DNA of 64,000 nt from Theocolax elegans (GCA_026168455.1 CM047427.1:37824905-37888904), one strand, 5' to 3'. Positions 22,820 to 36,050 are shown, counted from the stretch's first letter. Notes: generated by a model from the sequence alone, not told the origin. Program-made: numbers and translations.

Positions 22820-23450
22820 TAGTGGGTTCTGCTATTGTTGTACTTGGGTGTAATGCCGTTTTCACCGCTAAAAAATCGAAGAATCGATGGAATTGTAGAC
22901 ACTTCATTTTGGTATCCATATTATTCTTAAACACTTGTATCGTTCTGCTCAGATATATCGTATCATTTAAAACGTCTAACTGCGCTGTAATGTAAAAGTG
23001 CGATACATATAATATAAAGAAAACCGTAACATGGAACCTGCGAGTCTATCTACAGACCCAAGGGAGCGGATCAAAAATCGAGTGGCGAGCCGTGCTCCGC
23101 TCCCGTGGGTTCTGCTATTGTTGTACTTGGGTGTAATGCCATTTTCACCGCTAGAAAATCGAAGAATCGATGGAATTGTAGACACTTCATTTTGGTATCC
23201 ATATTATTCTTAAACACTTGTATCGTTCTGCTCAGATATATCGTATCATTTGAAACGTTTATCTGCGCTGCAATGTAAAAGTACGATACATATAATATAA
23301 AAGAAAACCGTAACATGGAACCTGCGAGTCTATCTACAGACCCAAGGGAGCGGATCAAAAATCGAGTGGCGAGCCGTGCTCCGCTCCCGTGGGTTCTGCT
23401 ATTGTTGTACTTGGGTGTAATGCCGTTTTCACCGCTAGAATTGTAGACAC
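22820..23450. repeat. Three tandem ~283-bp repeats
   Basis: Copies begin GTGGGTTCTGCTATTG near 22,822, 23,104 and 23,390; the last is partial. The later junctions carry a hairpin, GGGAGCGGA paired with TCCGCTCCC. Sixty- to ninety-five-codon frames across them are shadows repeated with the unit. Copy B holds the same array from about 29,240. Confidence 0.85.
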
Positions 23451-24199
23451 TTCGTGATGTTTTCCATAAAATTCTTAAACACTTATATCATACCTTTTAT
23501 GAATTTTTGGCCTAAAGAATTCATATTCACGCTAGGCGTATGCGTTGTTATTAAGAAACAGTTACACCATTATTTCTCTCTCTCTTCGTCGTACTTCGTT
23601 TACGCGCAGACATTCTGCGCGCGCATCCGCTGACCAGCAGTTAATCTAAAAGAGCGGTGTAACAACTGTAGCCACAGCGATGCCGCGCTTTTTTCGGCCT
23701 GTTTTAAGCAACCGGTAGGCTAGACGCGTTTGAACATGTTTGTTTTCAATATCTGATCGACCAAGAGTCACCCCTGAACAGTGTGTGTGTATGCTGCGGC
23801 CGTCTGTCTATATATACATAGTGTTATGGATATTACATCTGCTCATCCGTAATTCGAAACAGAATTGCAACATAATCAAATTTTGTGTACAATGTAAAGT
23901 TGTGCAAATGAGTGACAGTGAGAAGTTTAAGTGGATTGGTCTGATCTTCAAACATTCACCGAATACACAGGAAAAATATAGTCGTCATTTGAAGGTTATT
24001 AGCGTAAGAATCTGCTGCTGCTCCTGTAATAGGTAGACTACACATGTAACATACAATTTTACTGCTACTAATATTGATGTTACTGCTATCACAAGTGCTA
24101 ACGAAACAATTTGTAAAAAGTGTTTTTTATAAAGTACTGCGTGCTTTGTGTTTAGAGGTTATGTTATATAGTATATATTGTTATTGTTTGTCCTTATAT
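23451..24199. other. Interior of element 3 copy A, nothing recognised
   Basis: Mixed composition with a GC-richer part at 23,590-23,830. A 98-codon frame (23,740-24,036) is preserved in copy B only because the copies are near-identical. I recognise no protein. Confidence 0.45.
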
Positions 24200-25890
24200 A
24201 GCCACCATGTGCAGAGATATAGAATCAAGATTTATTGTTAATGGTATACCTAGAGGTTTGGCTATTTCTTCCTGTCTCGGATCCACAGCGTCTGCAAGTC
24301 CAAAGTTTATTCCTTTCCATGTGTATGCTGCTACGGCCACTGTTGTTATTGCGATTAAGTTCAATTGTCAATTAACTACAACTTTAAGTAAAGTCAGCTT
24401 TTTCTGCTGATAATCATCCAGGGAACTGTAGTTGTTCATCCAGGATCTACTGTACTACAAATGTAAAACTTCTCATGAAGGGTCTGTATCAACTACTAGA
24501 ATCTCCTGCTATACTTATGATACTATAGCTATAAATGCTACCAGTTTCTTCTATAGTTTGTTTATAATTACCACTTCTGTTCCAGGTACTTATTCTAATG
24601 CTTCTTTATATCCAGGGTGTGCTTTAGCATGGCCTTCATCAGTTTCTTCTACATGTTCAGCGTTTACTACTGCTGTTTCTTCTAGGACTTAGTGCAACAT
24701 TTGACTGGCTACTGTTGTCAAATAATATGAAAGTGTTTTTCCGATTACGATAAGACTACATGTGCAGGTATAGGATCTAATACTTCTTACACCGTTGACA
24801 GTACTAGAACTCTCGTTGCAACTGCAACTGTTTTTGAAGCTATTCTTTGTAGCACTATTGCTGCGTTTATATCTTATAATCATGCCTTTTTTTCAGAGTC
24901 CGCTGTAGCTGCGCGTTCAAGCTCATCTTATGTTGGTGCTTCTTACGTTATATAATTAGATACCTTCAACTGTTAGTACTATATATACAGCTGCTTCGCC
25001 TTTTATGCATATGAACGTCAAGCAATGATTGCTGATATTACTGGTATGTACTCATTTTAATGCTATTGCTTCAGCATAGCATTATAACACAAAGTTTTTT
25101 ACCAATAAATACATTTTAATATTAAGTAATTCTTGTAAATTGTATGCAAAATGTGTTGATTTACAAAAATAAATTTAATACGAAAAAGTTACAGCATATA
25201 CAGATAATTGCAGATACCTTTCAAAGGAAAATGCAAATTTCTGAACAATTCAACAAATTTAAATGATTATAATTATGTTACGTTATTGATGTTTCCAAAA
25301 ATAATTATTAACGTAATGTAAATATTAATATTTTGTCAAACAGATATAAATAATTCAATTCTTAAAATACTTTTTAATTTTGAACCAGCGCTAGGCAAGT
25401 ATTTCGTTCTCAGCTTCTTGCGTAGCTCTGACTTGAACAAGACGTATTAAATGTTTAATTGTTATTTTTATAAAATTATATAATATGGTGCTTATTGATG
25501 TTTTATAAAATTTTGTATAAAATTCCAGGTTATACAGGATCATCTACATCTGTCAAACATATGGCTTCTACTACTGCTGCGTACCCAAAATGTACTACTA
25601 CTACTACTACTTGTACTGCTACTATATGACGTACAGTATACGGTTGCTGGTACGAATACACCTTCAGTTGATCTTGTTACTACTACACGTCACAGGATGT
25701 GGGTACACTACTCTTGCTATAAATTTTTTCATTTTCTTCATACAGCTTGTACAGGATCTGTTGTAGATATATATTCAAGGCCTACAGTTGACGATGCTCT
25801 TTTTCCTTCGCCTACTATTGCTGCTGCTTGGACAAGGTCTGCTGCTGTTTCAGCTCTTTTTCAATTTATTTTTTACACATTTGCATATAA
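24200..25890. repeat. Decayed NCT/CTA triplet-rich sequence
   Basis: There are repeated runs of GCT, ACT, TCT and CTA triplets, such as TACTACTACTACTACTTG near 25,598, and scattered GGATCTACTG-like motifs. It looks like an old Ser/Thr/Ala-rich coding or triplet repeat broken by indels and AT-rich insertions (25,080-25,500). No intact frame or recognisable protein. Confidence 0.45.
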
Positions 25891-26548
25891 ATAAAATATG
25901 CAAAATGTGTATAAGCAGAATACACATGTTCATATATTTATTTTTGCATATATGCGAAATATCGTAAATTCTTTAATTGCGTAAAGGAAAATGCATATAT
26001 GGTAAAATATGCAAAATTCTTTGATTACGCATAGCCGTAATGTGTAAAATGTTCTATTTATATAGGGACGAAATACGCAGATTTATATATTTATTTTTGC
26101 ATATATGTAAAATATGCAAAATCTTTAATTGCGCATAAGGAAAATAAACAAATATATATTTTATTAACTTGCATATATGTCAAAATATGAAAAGTGCTAC
26201 TTGTATGTTGGTAAAAAAGGGAAATTTACATTTTATTTATTATCATACATATGCATGATGTATCATCAATTATAGGTAAAATGCGCTAAATATGGATATA
26301 CAAGCAATTGAAGTAATAGATGCCTTTTGTAAGACGATGTTAATAACTAGATTAACATTGCATTAACATTTCAAGAATCGAGAAATCTATAGGCAGTCAT
26401 GGCATACGTATTTTTGTTTTATTTATTATTTTAACGTCGCTCTGTTTATGCTCCCATATTGGTGCTAATCAGTGATGGAGGTCATACGACGTTTTTGTTA
26501 AGAAAGCACTTGTTGAAACTACATTCCACAGTGGTGCTTGCATTAATC
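25891..26548. other. AT-rich part of element 3 with ATGCAAAAT-like motifs
   Basis: There is loose repetition of GCATATATG, AAATATGCAAAAT and AATTGCG-like words from 25,880 to 26,220. No gene seen. Confidence 0.4.
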
Positions 26549-26625
26549 GGCCGGGGTCGGGAATCGAACTTGGGACTTCCAGATTACGAGCCCGACGCCC
26601 TAACCGACCGAGCCATCGCAGGCCT
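26549..26625 (-). tRNA. tRNA-like segment (tRNA pseudogene or SINE head)
   Basis: Read on the minus strand it has a box A-like TGGCTCGGTCGG, an anticodon-loop-like CTCGTAA (CGT, threonine-like) with a wobble-rich stem, and a box B-like AGTTCGATTCCC. The T stem and acceptor pair poorly, so it is more likely tRNA-derived than a working tRNA. The identical segment lies in copy B. Confidence 0.5.
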
Positions 26626-26890
26626 TGGCATACATATAACCGAAATGCGCATATAATACGTATAAACTAAATAGATATAAAATCCGTAAACGAACATAAG
26701 TATACAATTAATATGTATATATATAAATACATATATGTGATGGCATAGTAATAATTAATAGAATGCGGATTGATGAAATACGGATTATAATAGATATAAT
26801 AGAAAATACGTATAAGTCAAATACGTTATTTTTAATTTTTACATTGAAAAAAACAGTCACACTGTTTTATATCACGTTGCTCTGGACATC

Positions 26891-26941
26891 AATGGCGCCA
26901 TCTACGATTACTTCGATTATGACTTTCCACAGATGGCGCTC
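26891..26941. promoter_or_regulatory. Inverted pair of CTCF-like motifs, right side of element 3
   Basis: Minus-strand CGTAGATGGCGCCATT at 26,891-26,905 and plus-strand CCACAGATGGCGCTC at 26,927-26,941 face each other about 85-135 bp from the right TTAA. The same pair is in copy B (about 33,304-33,355). Confidence 0.4.
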
Positions 26942-27028
26942 TTGATGAAAGTTACTATTTTTTACATAACCTGCATTACCGGCGGTTAGAACGGTAAAAT
27001 CGCAGAATTGAGTATGAGACCCCCTTAA

Positions 27029-27393
27029 TATTTATTTTATCTTCAAACAATTTTGCATCTGTATTTAAAGCATTACATTGCATTTTAGATCCGTTATTAT
27101 ATTATTGAGTATACGTTTAAACATTTTATGAGTTTTATCAAGAATGAGTAAACTAATACACATTCTTTCGAGTTATGTTCACAACTTTTTTTTGTGCAAG
27201 GAAAAAATACATATATTATGTATTCTTGAAAAAACAATTTTAAAATATAAATATATTATATAAATATTCCGCCGCAGGCACACACACATACACGCACGCA
27301 CGCACGCACGAACACACACACACGCACGTTCGCACGCACCCACACACACACACACACACCCACATACATACATACATATATATACATATATAT
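27029..27393. other. Right flank of element 3 copy A, ending in CA/TA repeats
   Basis: It begins TTAATATTTATTTTATCTTC like the empty site at 35,842. It ends in a (CA)n tract (about 27,280-27,363) and short CATA/TATA repeats before Z copy 1. No gene. Confidence 0.75.
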
Positions 27394-27908
27394 GGGCTAT
27401 TTCACGTCAAATGGTACGATGAAAATTTTAAATCGCTCCAAAATTTGAGAACAGGCTGGAAACATCTTCCAGAACATACAAAAAAAATTTAAGTTTAAAA
27501 ATAATTTGCATAAGAGTTATTCAACCATAAAAAGTGGAAATTTTTCAATTTTTTGGAAAAATTACTATATTTAAAGTCACTTATTTTAAAATCTATTGAT
27601 TTTTTGAAAAAACATTACAACAACTTTGTTTAAATTAATCTTTAGAACTTATCTACCCTGGTTACAATTCTTAATTTTAAAATCTCGAAGAGATAGAACA
27701 CCCGGACATATTGAATATAAAAAAAAAGGCGACCACGCCACAATCGATTTTAATCTAACACCTCTCAAAGGTTCACATTTTTCGCGAGTTTTCGAATGGT
27801 TTGGGTTAGATTATTGACCAAGACCGCTGGTGTAAGTTATGCCTCATAAACCTCATAAAATCACTAATTTTCACGTATTTTAGGACATAACTTACACCAG
27901 CGGTGTAA
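27394..27908. mobile_element. Element Z, copy 1
   Basis: It starts GGGCTATTTCACGTCAAATG after ATATAT, and aligns by eye with the Y left arm (both read ...CGAT(G/C)AAAATTTTAAA early on, then AAGTTATTC-like and AAAAGTGGA blocks). Near its end ACCGCTGGTGTAAGTTATG (27,823-27,841) pairs perfectly with 27,886-27,904, the turning point of a fold-back whose second arm is missing. Confidence 0.75.
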
Positions 27909-28675
27909 TATATAATATATATATATATGTGTTAATGAACAATTAACTTACCAAAAATAGTAAAGGGCATATATTTAATTGTAGTATTTAGTAAAAACCT
28001 ATTAAAATTTTAAATTATTTTAAACAGATCTAAATAGAACTTTACCTCCTAAAATTAATTTATTTAATGACGAAGGGTCATCGCCAAGAGTTCTATATGT
28101 CATTAGTATTTTGTACTTTTAGAGTAATAAAACTTTCTTCTTAATTAAAATAATTTTTGTATAAGTTTTAAAGAATTATTTATAACATTTTAGCGGCATA
28201 TAAATTATAAAAACCTGTTTCTTCCATTTCTCCCATAATTCATAATTTGCACCCTCTTTCAAAATTTACGTTTTAATCCATAATTATATCCAATTTATTT
28301 TTCCCTTTAGTTACAGACCCCATAAATTAATTTTAATTATTATAAACAAGGCATTCCTTAAATAACCTTTTGTTTCTAATAAATACATATTCGTTTATTT
28401 AAAATATTGTTTTATATAAATATACGTAATCTAATCACTTATATATCCATACAATTTTTAAATAATATTTAAATTAAATGCTTCTAAATTAATAATTTTC
28501 GAAAAACTTTTCAAATGTAATTCGTATTTTATATTGCCACTGTTAAAATTTGAATTTTCTTTTGCCATTACTGTTTATAATAGAATTATCTTAAAAATGC
28601 AATAATTAATATATTTAATTTTTAACTCATTGTATATATCATATGGATATTTGGAAAAGTGTATGTTATACTTGA
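27909..28675. other. AT-rich flank of TTAA element 3, copy B
   Basis: No gene. It is near-identical to 35,073-35,841, and to 22,100-22,257 in its last ~150 bp. Confidence 0.7.
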
Positions 28676-29239
28676 TTAAGGGGGTCTCATACTCAATTTT
28701 TACCGACCGAGCCAATAGAGTGATAGTATGGTTGAAAATTACTTCAATCTAGATAAATATAAAGAATTTCGACCAACTAGAAGATAGGTGCCCTTTATTT
28801 TATAGCTATATATTACTGTACAAAGATTCAATGTATTATATTTAGGCATTAAAGAGAAAACCTTGTATGAAAATCCCTATCTGCGGCGTCTACACAATGA
28901 AATTTTTCTACAAGGTTTTCTCTTACACGCATCAATAAAATAACTTGAAACTTTGTATAGAGGTAAATAATTATTAAATAAAGGGCATCTAACTGTTTGT
29001 TTTGCATAGTTTTGCAAAACTAAAAGTAGTTTTATTACCACTATTAAAAGAATATTTTACGCTAGATGGCAGTGCGCACGGATCATGGCAAGCTAGAGCA
29101 TGCTTTTGCTGCAGCCACTACCGACATTACGCATGCGCGTTTGTTTCAGACTCGAGATATATAGCCGAGCAAAATAATTTGATTAAATTCCTATAAAAAT
29201 CTTAAATGCGTATATCAACTCATTAGATATCTCATATTA

Positions 29240-29870
29240 GTGGGTTCTGCTATTGTTGTACTTGGGTGTAATGCCGTTTTCACCGCTAAAAAATCGAAGA
29301 ATCGATGGAATTGTAGACACTTCATTTTGGTATCCATATTATTCTTAAACACTTGTATCGTTCTGCTCAGATATATCGTATCATTTAAAACGTCTAACTG
29401 CGCTGTAATGTAAAAGTGCGATACATATAATATAAAAGAAAACCGTAACATGGAACCTGCGAGTCTATCTACAGACCCAAGGGAGCGGATCAAAAATCGA
29501 GTGGCGAGCCGTGCTCCGCTCCCGTGGGTTCTGCTATTGTTGTACTTGGGTGTAATGCCATTTTCACCGCTAGAAAATCGAAGAATCGATGGAATTGTAG
29601 ACACTTCATTTTGGTATCCATATTATTCTTAAACACTTGTATCGTTCTGCTCAGATATATCGTATCATTTGAAACGTTTATCTGCGCTGCAATGTAAAAG
29701 TACGATACATATAATATAAAAGAAAACCGTAACATGGAACCTGCGAGTCTATCTACAGACCCAAGGGAGCGGATCAAAAATCGAGTGGCGAGCCGTGCTC
29801 CGCTCCCGTGGGTTCTGCTATTGTTGTACTTGGGTGTAATGCCATTTTCACCGCTAGAATTGTAGACACT
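29240..29870. repeat. Three tandem ~283-bp repeats, copy B
   Basis: The same array as 22,820-23,450 within the duplicated element. Confidence 0.85.
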
Positions 29871-32800
29871 TCGTGATGTTTTCCATAAAATTCTTAAACA
29901 CTTATATCATACCTTTTATGAATTTTTGGCCTAAAGAATTCATATTCACGCTAGGCGTATGCGTTGTTATTAAGAAACAGTTACACCATTATTTCTCTCT
30001 CTCTTCGTCGTACTTCGTTTACGCGCAGACATTCTGCGCGCGCATCCGCTGACCAGCAGTTAATCTAAAAGAGCGGTGTAACAACTGTAGCCACAGCGAT
30101 GCCGCGCTTTTTTCGGCCTGTTTTAAGCAACCGGTAGGCTAGACGCGTTTGAACATGTTTGTTTTCAATATCTGATCGACCAAGAGTCACCCCTGAACAG
30201 TGTGTGTGTATGCTGCGGCCGTCTGTCTATATATACATAGTGTTATGGATATTACATCTGCTCATCCGTAATTCGAAACAGAATTGCAACATAATCAAAT
30301 TTTGTGTACAATGTAAAGTTGTGCAAATGAGTGACAGTGAGAAGTTTAAGTGGATTGGTCTGATCTTCAAACATTCACCGAATACACAGGAAAAATATAG
30401 TCGTCATTTGAAGGTTATTAGCGTAAGAATCTGCTGCTGCTCCTGTAATAGGTAGACTACACATGTAACATACAATTTTACTGCTACTAATATTGATGTT
30501 ACTGCTATCACAAGTGCTAACGAAACAATTTGTAAAAAGTGTTTTTTATAAAGTACTGCGTGCTTTGTGTTTAGAGGTTATGTTATATAGTATATATTGT
30601 TATTGTTTGTCCTTATATAGCCACCATGTGCAGAGATATAGAATCAAGATTTATTGTTAATGGTATACCTAGAGGTTTGGCTATTTCTTCCTGTCTCGGA
30701 TCCACAGCGTCTGCAAGTCCAAAGTTTATTCCTTTCCATGTGTATGCTGCTACGGCCACTGTTGTTATTGCGATTAAGTTCAATTGTCAATTAACTACAA
30801 CTTTAAGTAAAGTCAGCTTTTTCTGCTGATAATCATCCAGGGAACTGTAGTTGTTCATCCAGGATCTACTGTACTACAAATGTAAAACTTCTCATGAAGG
30901 GTCTGTATCAACTACTAGAATCTCCTGCTATACTTATGATACTATAGCTATAAATGCTACCAGTTTCTTCTATAGTTTGTTTATAATTACCACTTCTGTT
31001 CCAGGTACTTATTCTAATGCTTCTTATATCCAGGGTGTGCTTTAGCATGGCCTTCATCAGTTTCTTCTACATGTTCAGCGTTTACTACTGCTGTTTCTTC
31101 TAGGACTTACTGCAACATTTGACTGGCTACTGTTGTCAAATAATATGAAAGTGTTTTTCCGATTACGATAAGACTACATGTGCAGGTATAGGATCTAATA
31201 CTTCTTACACCGTTGACAGTACTAGAACTCTCGTTGCAACTGCAACTGTTTTTGAAGCTATTCTTTGTAGCACTATTGCTGCGTTTATATCTTATAATCA
31301 TGCCTTTTTTTCAGAGTCCGCTGTAGCTGCGCGTTCAAGCTCATCTTATGTTGGTGCTTCTTACGTTATATAATTAGATACCTTCAACTGTTAGTACTAT
31401 ATATACAGCTGCTTCGCCTTTTATGCATATGAACGTCAAGCAATGATTGCTGATATTACTGGTATGTACTCATTTTAATGCTATTGCTTCAGCATAGCAT
31501 TATAACACAAAGTTTTTTACCAATAAATACATTTTAATATTAAGTAATTCTTGTAAATTGTATGCAAAATGTGTTGATTTACAAAAATAAATTTAATACG
31601 AAAAAGTTACAGCATATACAGATAATTGCAGATACCTTTCAAAGGAAAATGCAAATTTCTGAACAATTCAACAAATTTAAATGATTATAATTATGTTACG
31701 TTATTGATGTTTCCAAAATAATTATTAACGTAATGTAAATATTAATATTTTGTCAAACAGATATAAATAATTCAATTCTTAAAATACTTTTTAATTTTGA
31801 ACCAGCGCTAGGCAAGTATTTGTTCTCAGCTTCTTGCGTAGCTCTGACTTGAACAAGACGTATTAAATGTTTAATTGTTATTTTTATAAAATTATATAAT
31901 ATGGTGCTTATTGATGTTTTATAAAATTTTGTATAAATTCCAGGTTATACAGGATCATCTACATCTGTCAAACATATGGCTTCTACTACTGCTGCGTACC
32001 CAAAATGTACTACTACTACTACTACTTGTACTGCTACTATATGACGTACAGTATACGGTTGCTGGTACGAATACACCTTCAGTTGATCTTGTTACTACTA
32101 CACGTCACAGGATGTGGGTACACTACTCTTGCTATAAATTTTTTCATTTTCTTCATACAGCTTGTACAGGATCTGTTGTAATATATATTCAAGGCCTACA
32201 GTTGACGATGCTCTTTTTCCTTCGCCTACTATTGCTGCTGCTTGGACAAGGTCTGCTGCTGTTTCAGCTCTTTTTCAATTTATTTTTTACACATTTGCAT
32301 ATAAATAAAATATGCAAAATGTGTATAAGCAGAATACACATGTTCATATATTTATTTTTGCATATATGCGAAATATCGTAAATTCTTTAATTGCGTAAAG
32401 GAAAATGCATATATGGTAAAATATGCAAATTCTTTGATTACGCATAGCCGTAATGTGTAAAATGTTCTATTTATATAGGGACGAAATACGCAGATTTATA
32501 TATTTATTTTTGCATATATGTAAAATATGCAAAATCTTTAATTGCGCATAAGGAAAATAAACAAATATATTTTATTAACTTGCATATATGTCAAAATATG
32601 AAAAGTGCTACTTGTATGTTGGTAAAAAGGGAAATTTACATTTTATTTATTATCATACATATGCATGATGTATCATCAATTATAGGTAAAATGCGCTAAA
32701 TATGGATATACAAGCAATTGAAGTAATAGATGCCTTTTGTAAGACGATGTTAATAACTAGATTAACATTGCATTAACATTTCAAGAATCGAGAAATCTAT

Positions 32801-32959
32801 AGGCAGTCATGGCATACGTATTTTTTGTTTTATTTATTATTTTAACGTCGCTCTGTTTATGCTCCCATATTGGTGCTAATCAGTGATGGAGGTCATACGA
32901 CGTTTTTGTTAAGAAAGCACTTGTTGAAACTACATTCCACAGTGGTGCTTGCATTAATC

Positions 32960-33036
32960 GGCCGGGGTCGGGAATCGAACTTGGGACTTCCAGATTACGA
33001 GCCCGACGCCCTAACCGACCGAGCCATCGCAGGCCT
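32960..33036 (-). tRNA. tRNA-like segment, copy B
   Basis: Identical by eye to 26,549-26,625, with box A- and box B-like motifs and weak T-stem pairing. Probably a tRNA-derived relic duplicated with the element. Confidence 0.45.
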
Positions 33037-33442
33037 TGGCATACATATAACCGAAATGCGCATATAATACGTATAAACTAAATAGATATAAAATCCGTAA
33101 ACGAAACATAAGTATACAATTAATATGTATATATATAAATACATATATGTGATGGCATAGTAATAATTAATAGAATGCGGATTGATGAAATACGGATTAT
33201 AATAGATATAATAGAAAATACGTATAAGTCAAATACGTTATTTTTTAATTTTTACATTGAAAAAAAACAGTCACACTGTTTTATATCACGTTGCTCTGGA
33301 CATCAATGGCGCCATCTACGATTACTTCGATTATGACTTTCCACAGATGGCGCTCTTGATGAAAGTTACTATTTTTTACATAACCTGCATTACCGGCGGT
33401 TAGAACGGTAAAATCGCAGAATTGAGTATGAGACCCCCTTAA

Positions 33443-33801
33443 TATTTATTTTATCTTCAAACAATTTTGCATCTGTATTTAAAGCATTACATTGCATTTT
33501 AGATCCGTTATTATATTATTGAGTATACGTTTAAACATTTTATGAGTTTTATCAAGAATGAGTAAACTAATACACATTCTTTCGAGTTATGTTCACAACT
33601 TTTTTTTTGTGCAAGGAAAAAATACATATATGTATTCTTGAAAAAACAATTTTAAAATATAAATATATTATATAAATATTCCGCCGCAGGCACACACACA
33701 TACACGCACGCACGCACGCACGAACACACACACACGCACGTTCGCACGCACCCACACACACACACACACCCACATACATACATACATATATACATATATA
33801 T
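33443..33801. other. Right flank of element 3 copy B with (CA)n
   Basis: It matches 27,029-27,393, with a slightly shorter (CA)n tract at about 33,689-33,776. No gene. Confidence 0.75.
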
Positions 33802-34300
33802 GGGCTATTTCACGTCAAATGGTACGATGAAAATTTTAAATCGCTCCAAAATTTGAGAACAGGCTGGAAACATCTTCCAGAACATACAAAAAAATTTAAG
33901 TTTTAAAAATAATTTGCATAAGAGTTATTCAACCATAAAAAGTGGAAATTTTTCAATTTTTTGGAAAAATTACTATATTTAAAGTCACTTATTTTAAAAT
34001 CTATTGATTTTTTTGAAAAACATTACAAACAACTTTTGTTTAAATTAATCTTTAGAACTTATCTACCCTGGTTACAATTCTTAATTTTAAAATCTCGAAG
34101 AGATAGAACACCCGGACATATTGAATATAAAAAAAAGGCGACCACGCCACAATCGATTTTGATCTAACACGCTTAAAAGATCACATTTTTCGAGAGCTTT
34201 CGAATGGCGGTGGTTAGCTTATTGGCCAAGACCGCTGTTGTAAGTTATGCCTCATAAACATCATAAAATCACTAATTTTCATGTATTTTAGGGCATAACA
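33802..34300. mobile_element. Element Z, copy 2 (chimeric)
   Basis: Up to about 34,155 it follows copy 1. After that (GATCTAACACGCTTAAAAGA onward) it follows copy 4, ending in GGGCATAACACATAAACAAA before a CA tract just as copy 4 does. The switch marks a recombination or conversion junction. Confidence 0.7.
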
Positions 34301-34553
<253 letters not shown>

Positions 34554-35072
34554 GGGCTATTTCACGTCAAATGGTACGATGAAAATTTTAAATCGCTCCA
34601 AAATTTGAGAACAGGCTGGAAACATCTTCCAGAACATACAAAAAAATTTACGTTTTAAAAATAATTTGCATAAGAGTTATTCAACCATAAAAAGTGGAAA
34701 TTTTTCAATTTTTTGGAAAAAATTACTATATTTAAAGTCACTTATTTTAAAATCTATTGATTTTTTTTTGAAAAAACATTACAAACAACTTTTGTTTAAA
34801 TTAATCTTTAGAACTTATCTACCCTGGTTACAATTCTTAATTTTAAAATCTCGAAGAGATAGAACACCCGGACATATTGAATATAAAAAAATAGGCGACC
34901 ACGCCACAATCGATTTTAATCTAACACCTCTCAAAGGTTCACATTTTTCGCGAGTTTTCGAATGGTTTGGGTTAGATTATTGTACCAAGACCGCTGGTGT
35001 AAGTTATGCCTCATAAACCTCATAAATCACTAATTTTTCACGTATTTTAGGACATAACTTACACCAGCGGTG
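34554..35072. mobile_element. Element Z, copy 3
   Basis: Near-identical to copy 1, including the terminal ACCGCTGGTGTAAGTTATG inverted pair. Confidence 0.75.
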
Positions 35073-36050
35073 TAATATATATATATATATATGTGTTAAT
35101 GAACAATTAACTTACCAAAAATAGTAAAGGGCATATATTTAATTGTAGTATTTAGTAAAAACCTATTAAATTTTAAATTATTTTAAACAGATCTAAATAG
35201 AACTTTACCTCCTAAAATTAATTTATTTAATGACGAAGGGTCATCGCCAAGAGTTCTATATGTCATTAGTATTTTGTACTTTTAGAGTAATAAAACTTTC
35301 TTCTTAATTAAAATAATTTTTGTATAAGTTTTAAAGAATTATTTATAACATTTTAGCGGCATATAAATTATAAAAACCTGTTTCTTCCATTTCTCCCATA
35401 ATTCATAATTTGCACCCTCTTTCAAAATTTACGTTTTAATCCATAATTATATCCAATTTATTTTTCCCTTTAGTTACAGACCCCATAAATTAATTTTAAT
35501 TATTATAAACAAAGGCATTCCTTAAATAACCTTTTGTTTCTAATAAATACATATTCGTTTATTTAAAATATTGTTTTATATAAATATACGTAATCTAATC
35601 ACTTATATATCCATACAATTTTTAAATAATATTTAAATTAAATGCTTCTAAATTAATAATTTTCGAAAAACTTTTCAAATGTAATTCGTATTTTATATTG
35701 CCACTGTTAAAATTTGAATTTTCTTTTGCCATTACTGTTTATAATAGAATTATCTTAAAAATGCAATAATTAATGTATTTAATTTTTAATATATTGTATA
35801 TTTCACATATAGATATTTGGAAAAGTGTATGTTATACTTGATTAATATTTATTTTATCTTCGAAAATTTGTGCATATTTTTAAAAACATTACATTAAATT
35901 TTAGGTCCGTTTTTATTTTATGAATTTTATTAAGTATAAGTAAACTTATAGACATTCTTTCAAGTAATATTCACAATTTTTTTTTGCTCACGGAAAAAAT
36001 ACATATATTATCTATTCTTGAAAAAACAAATTTAAAATATATATATATAT
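35073..36050. other. Paralogous flank with empty TTAA site
   Basis: It matches the flank 27,909-28,675. At 35,842-35,845 it reads TATACTTGATTAATATTTATTTT-like sequence straight through a single TTAA, without the 4.8-kb element found at this point in the two paralogs. The part after the TTAA is somewhat diverged and lacks the (CA)n tract. Confidence 0.8.

Larger units (their letters stand above)
22258..27028. mobile_element. TTAA-flanked transposon 3, copy A (4.8 kb, non-autonomous)
   Basis: TTAA at 22,258-22,261 and 27,025-27,028 flank the inverted ends GGGGGTCTCATACTCAATT and its reverse complement. The interior has a 16-bp-stem hairpin (22,434-22,506), three ~283-bp tandem repeats (22,820-23,450), triplet-biased low-complexity sequence (24,200-25,890), a tRNA-like segment (26,549-26,625) and a CTCF-like inverted pair (26,891-26,941). 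No transposase recognised. A paralogous empty TTAA exists at 35,842-35,845. Confidence 0.9.
28676..33442. mobile_element. TTAA-flanked transposon 3, copy B
   Basis: TTAA at 28,676-28,679 and 33,439-33,442, with the same GGGGGTCTCATACTCAATT ends. It is near-identical to copy A, offset about 6,411-6,419 bp, differing mainly by short homopolymer and repeat-length changes. Because the flanks are shared as well, it arose by segmental duplication rather than independent transposition. Confidence 0.9.

Noticed and set aside
23740..24410. Small frames (98 and 67 codons) present in both copies of element 3
   Set aside because: Conserved only because the two copies are near-identical duplicates; no family resemblance.
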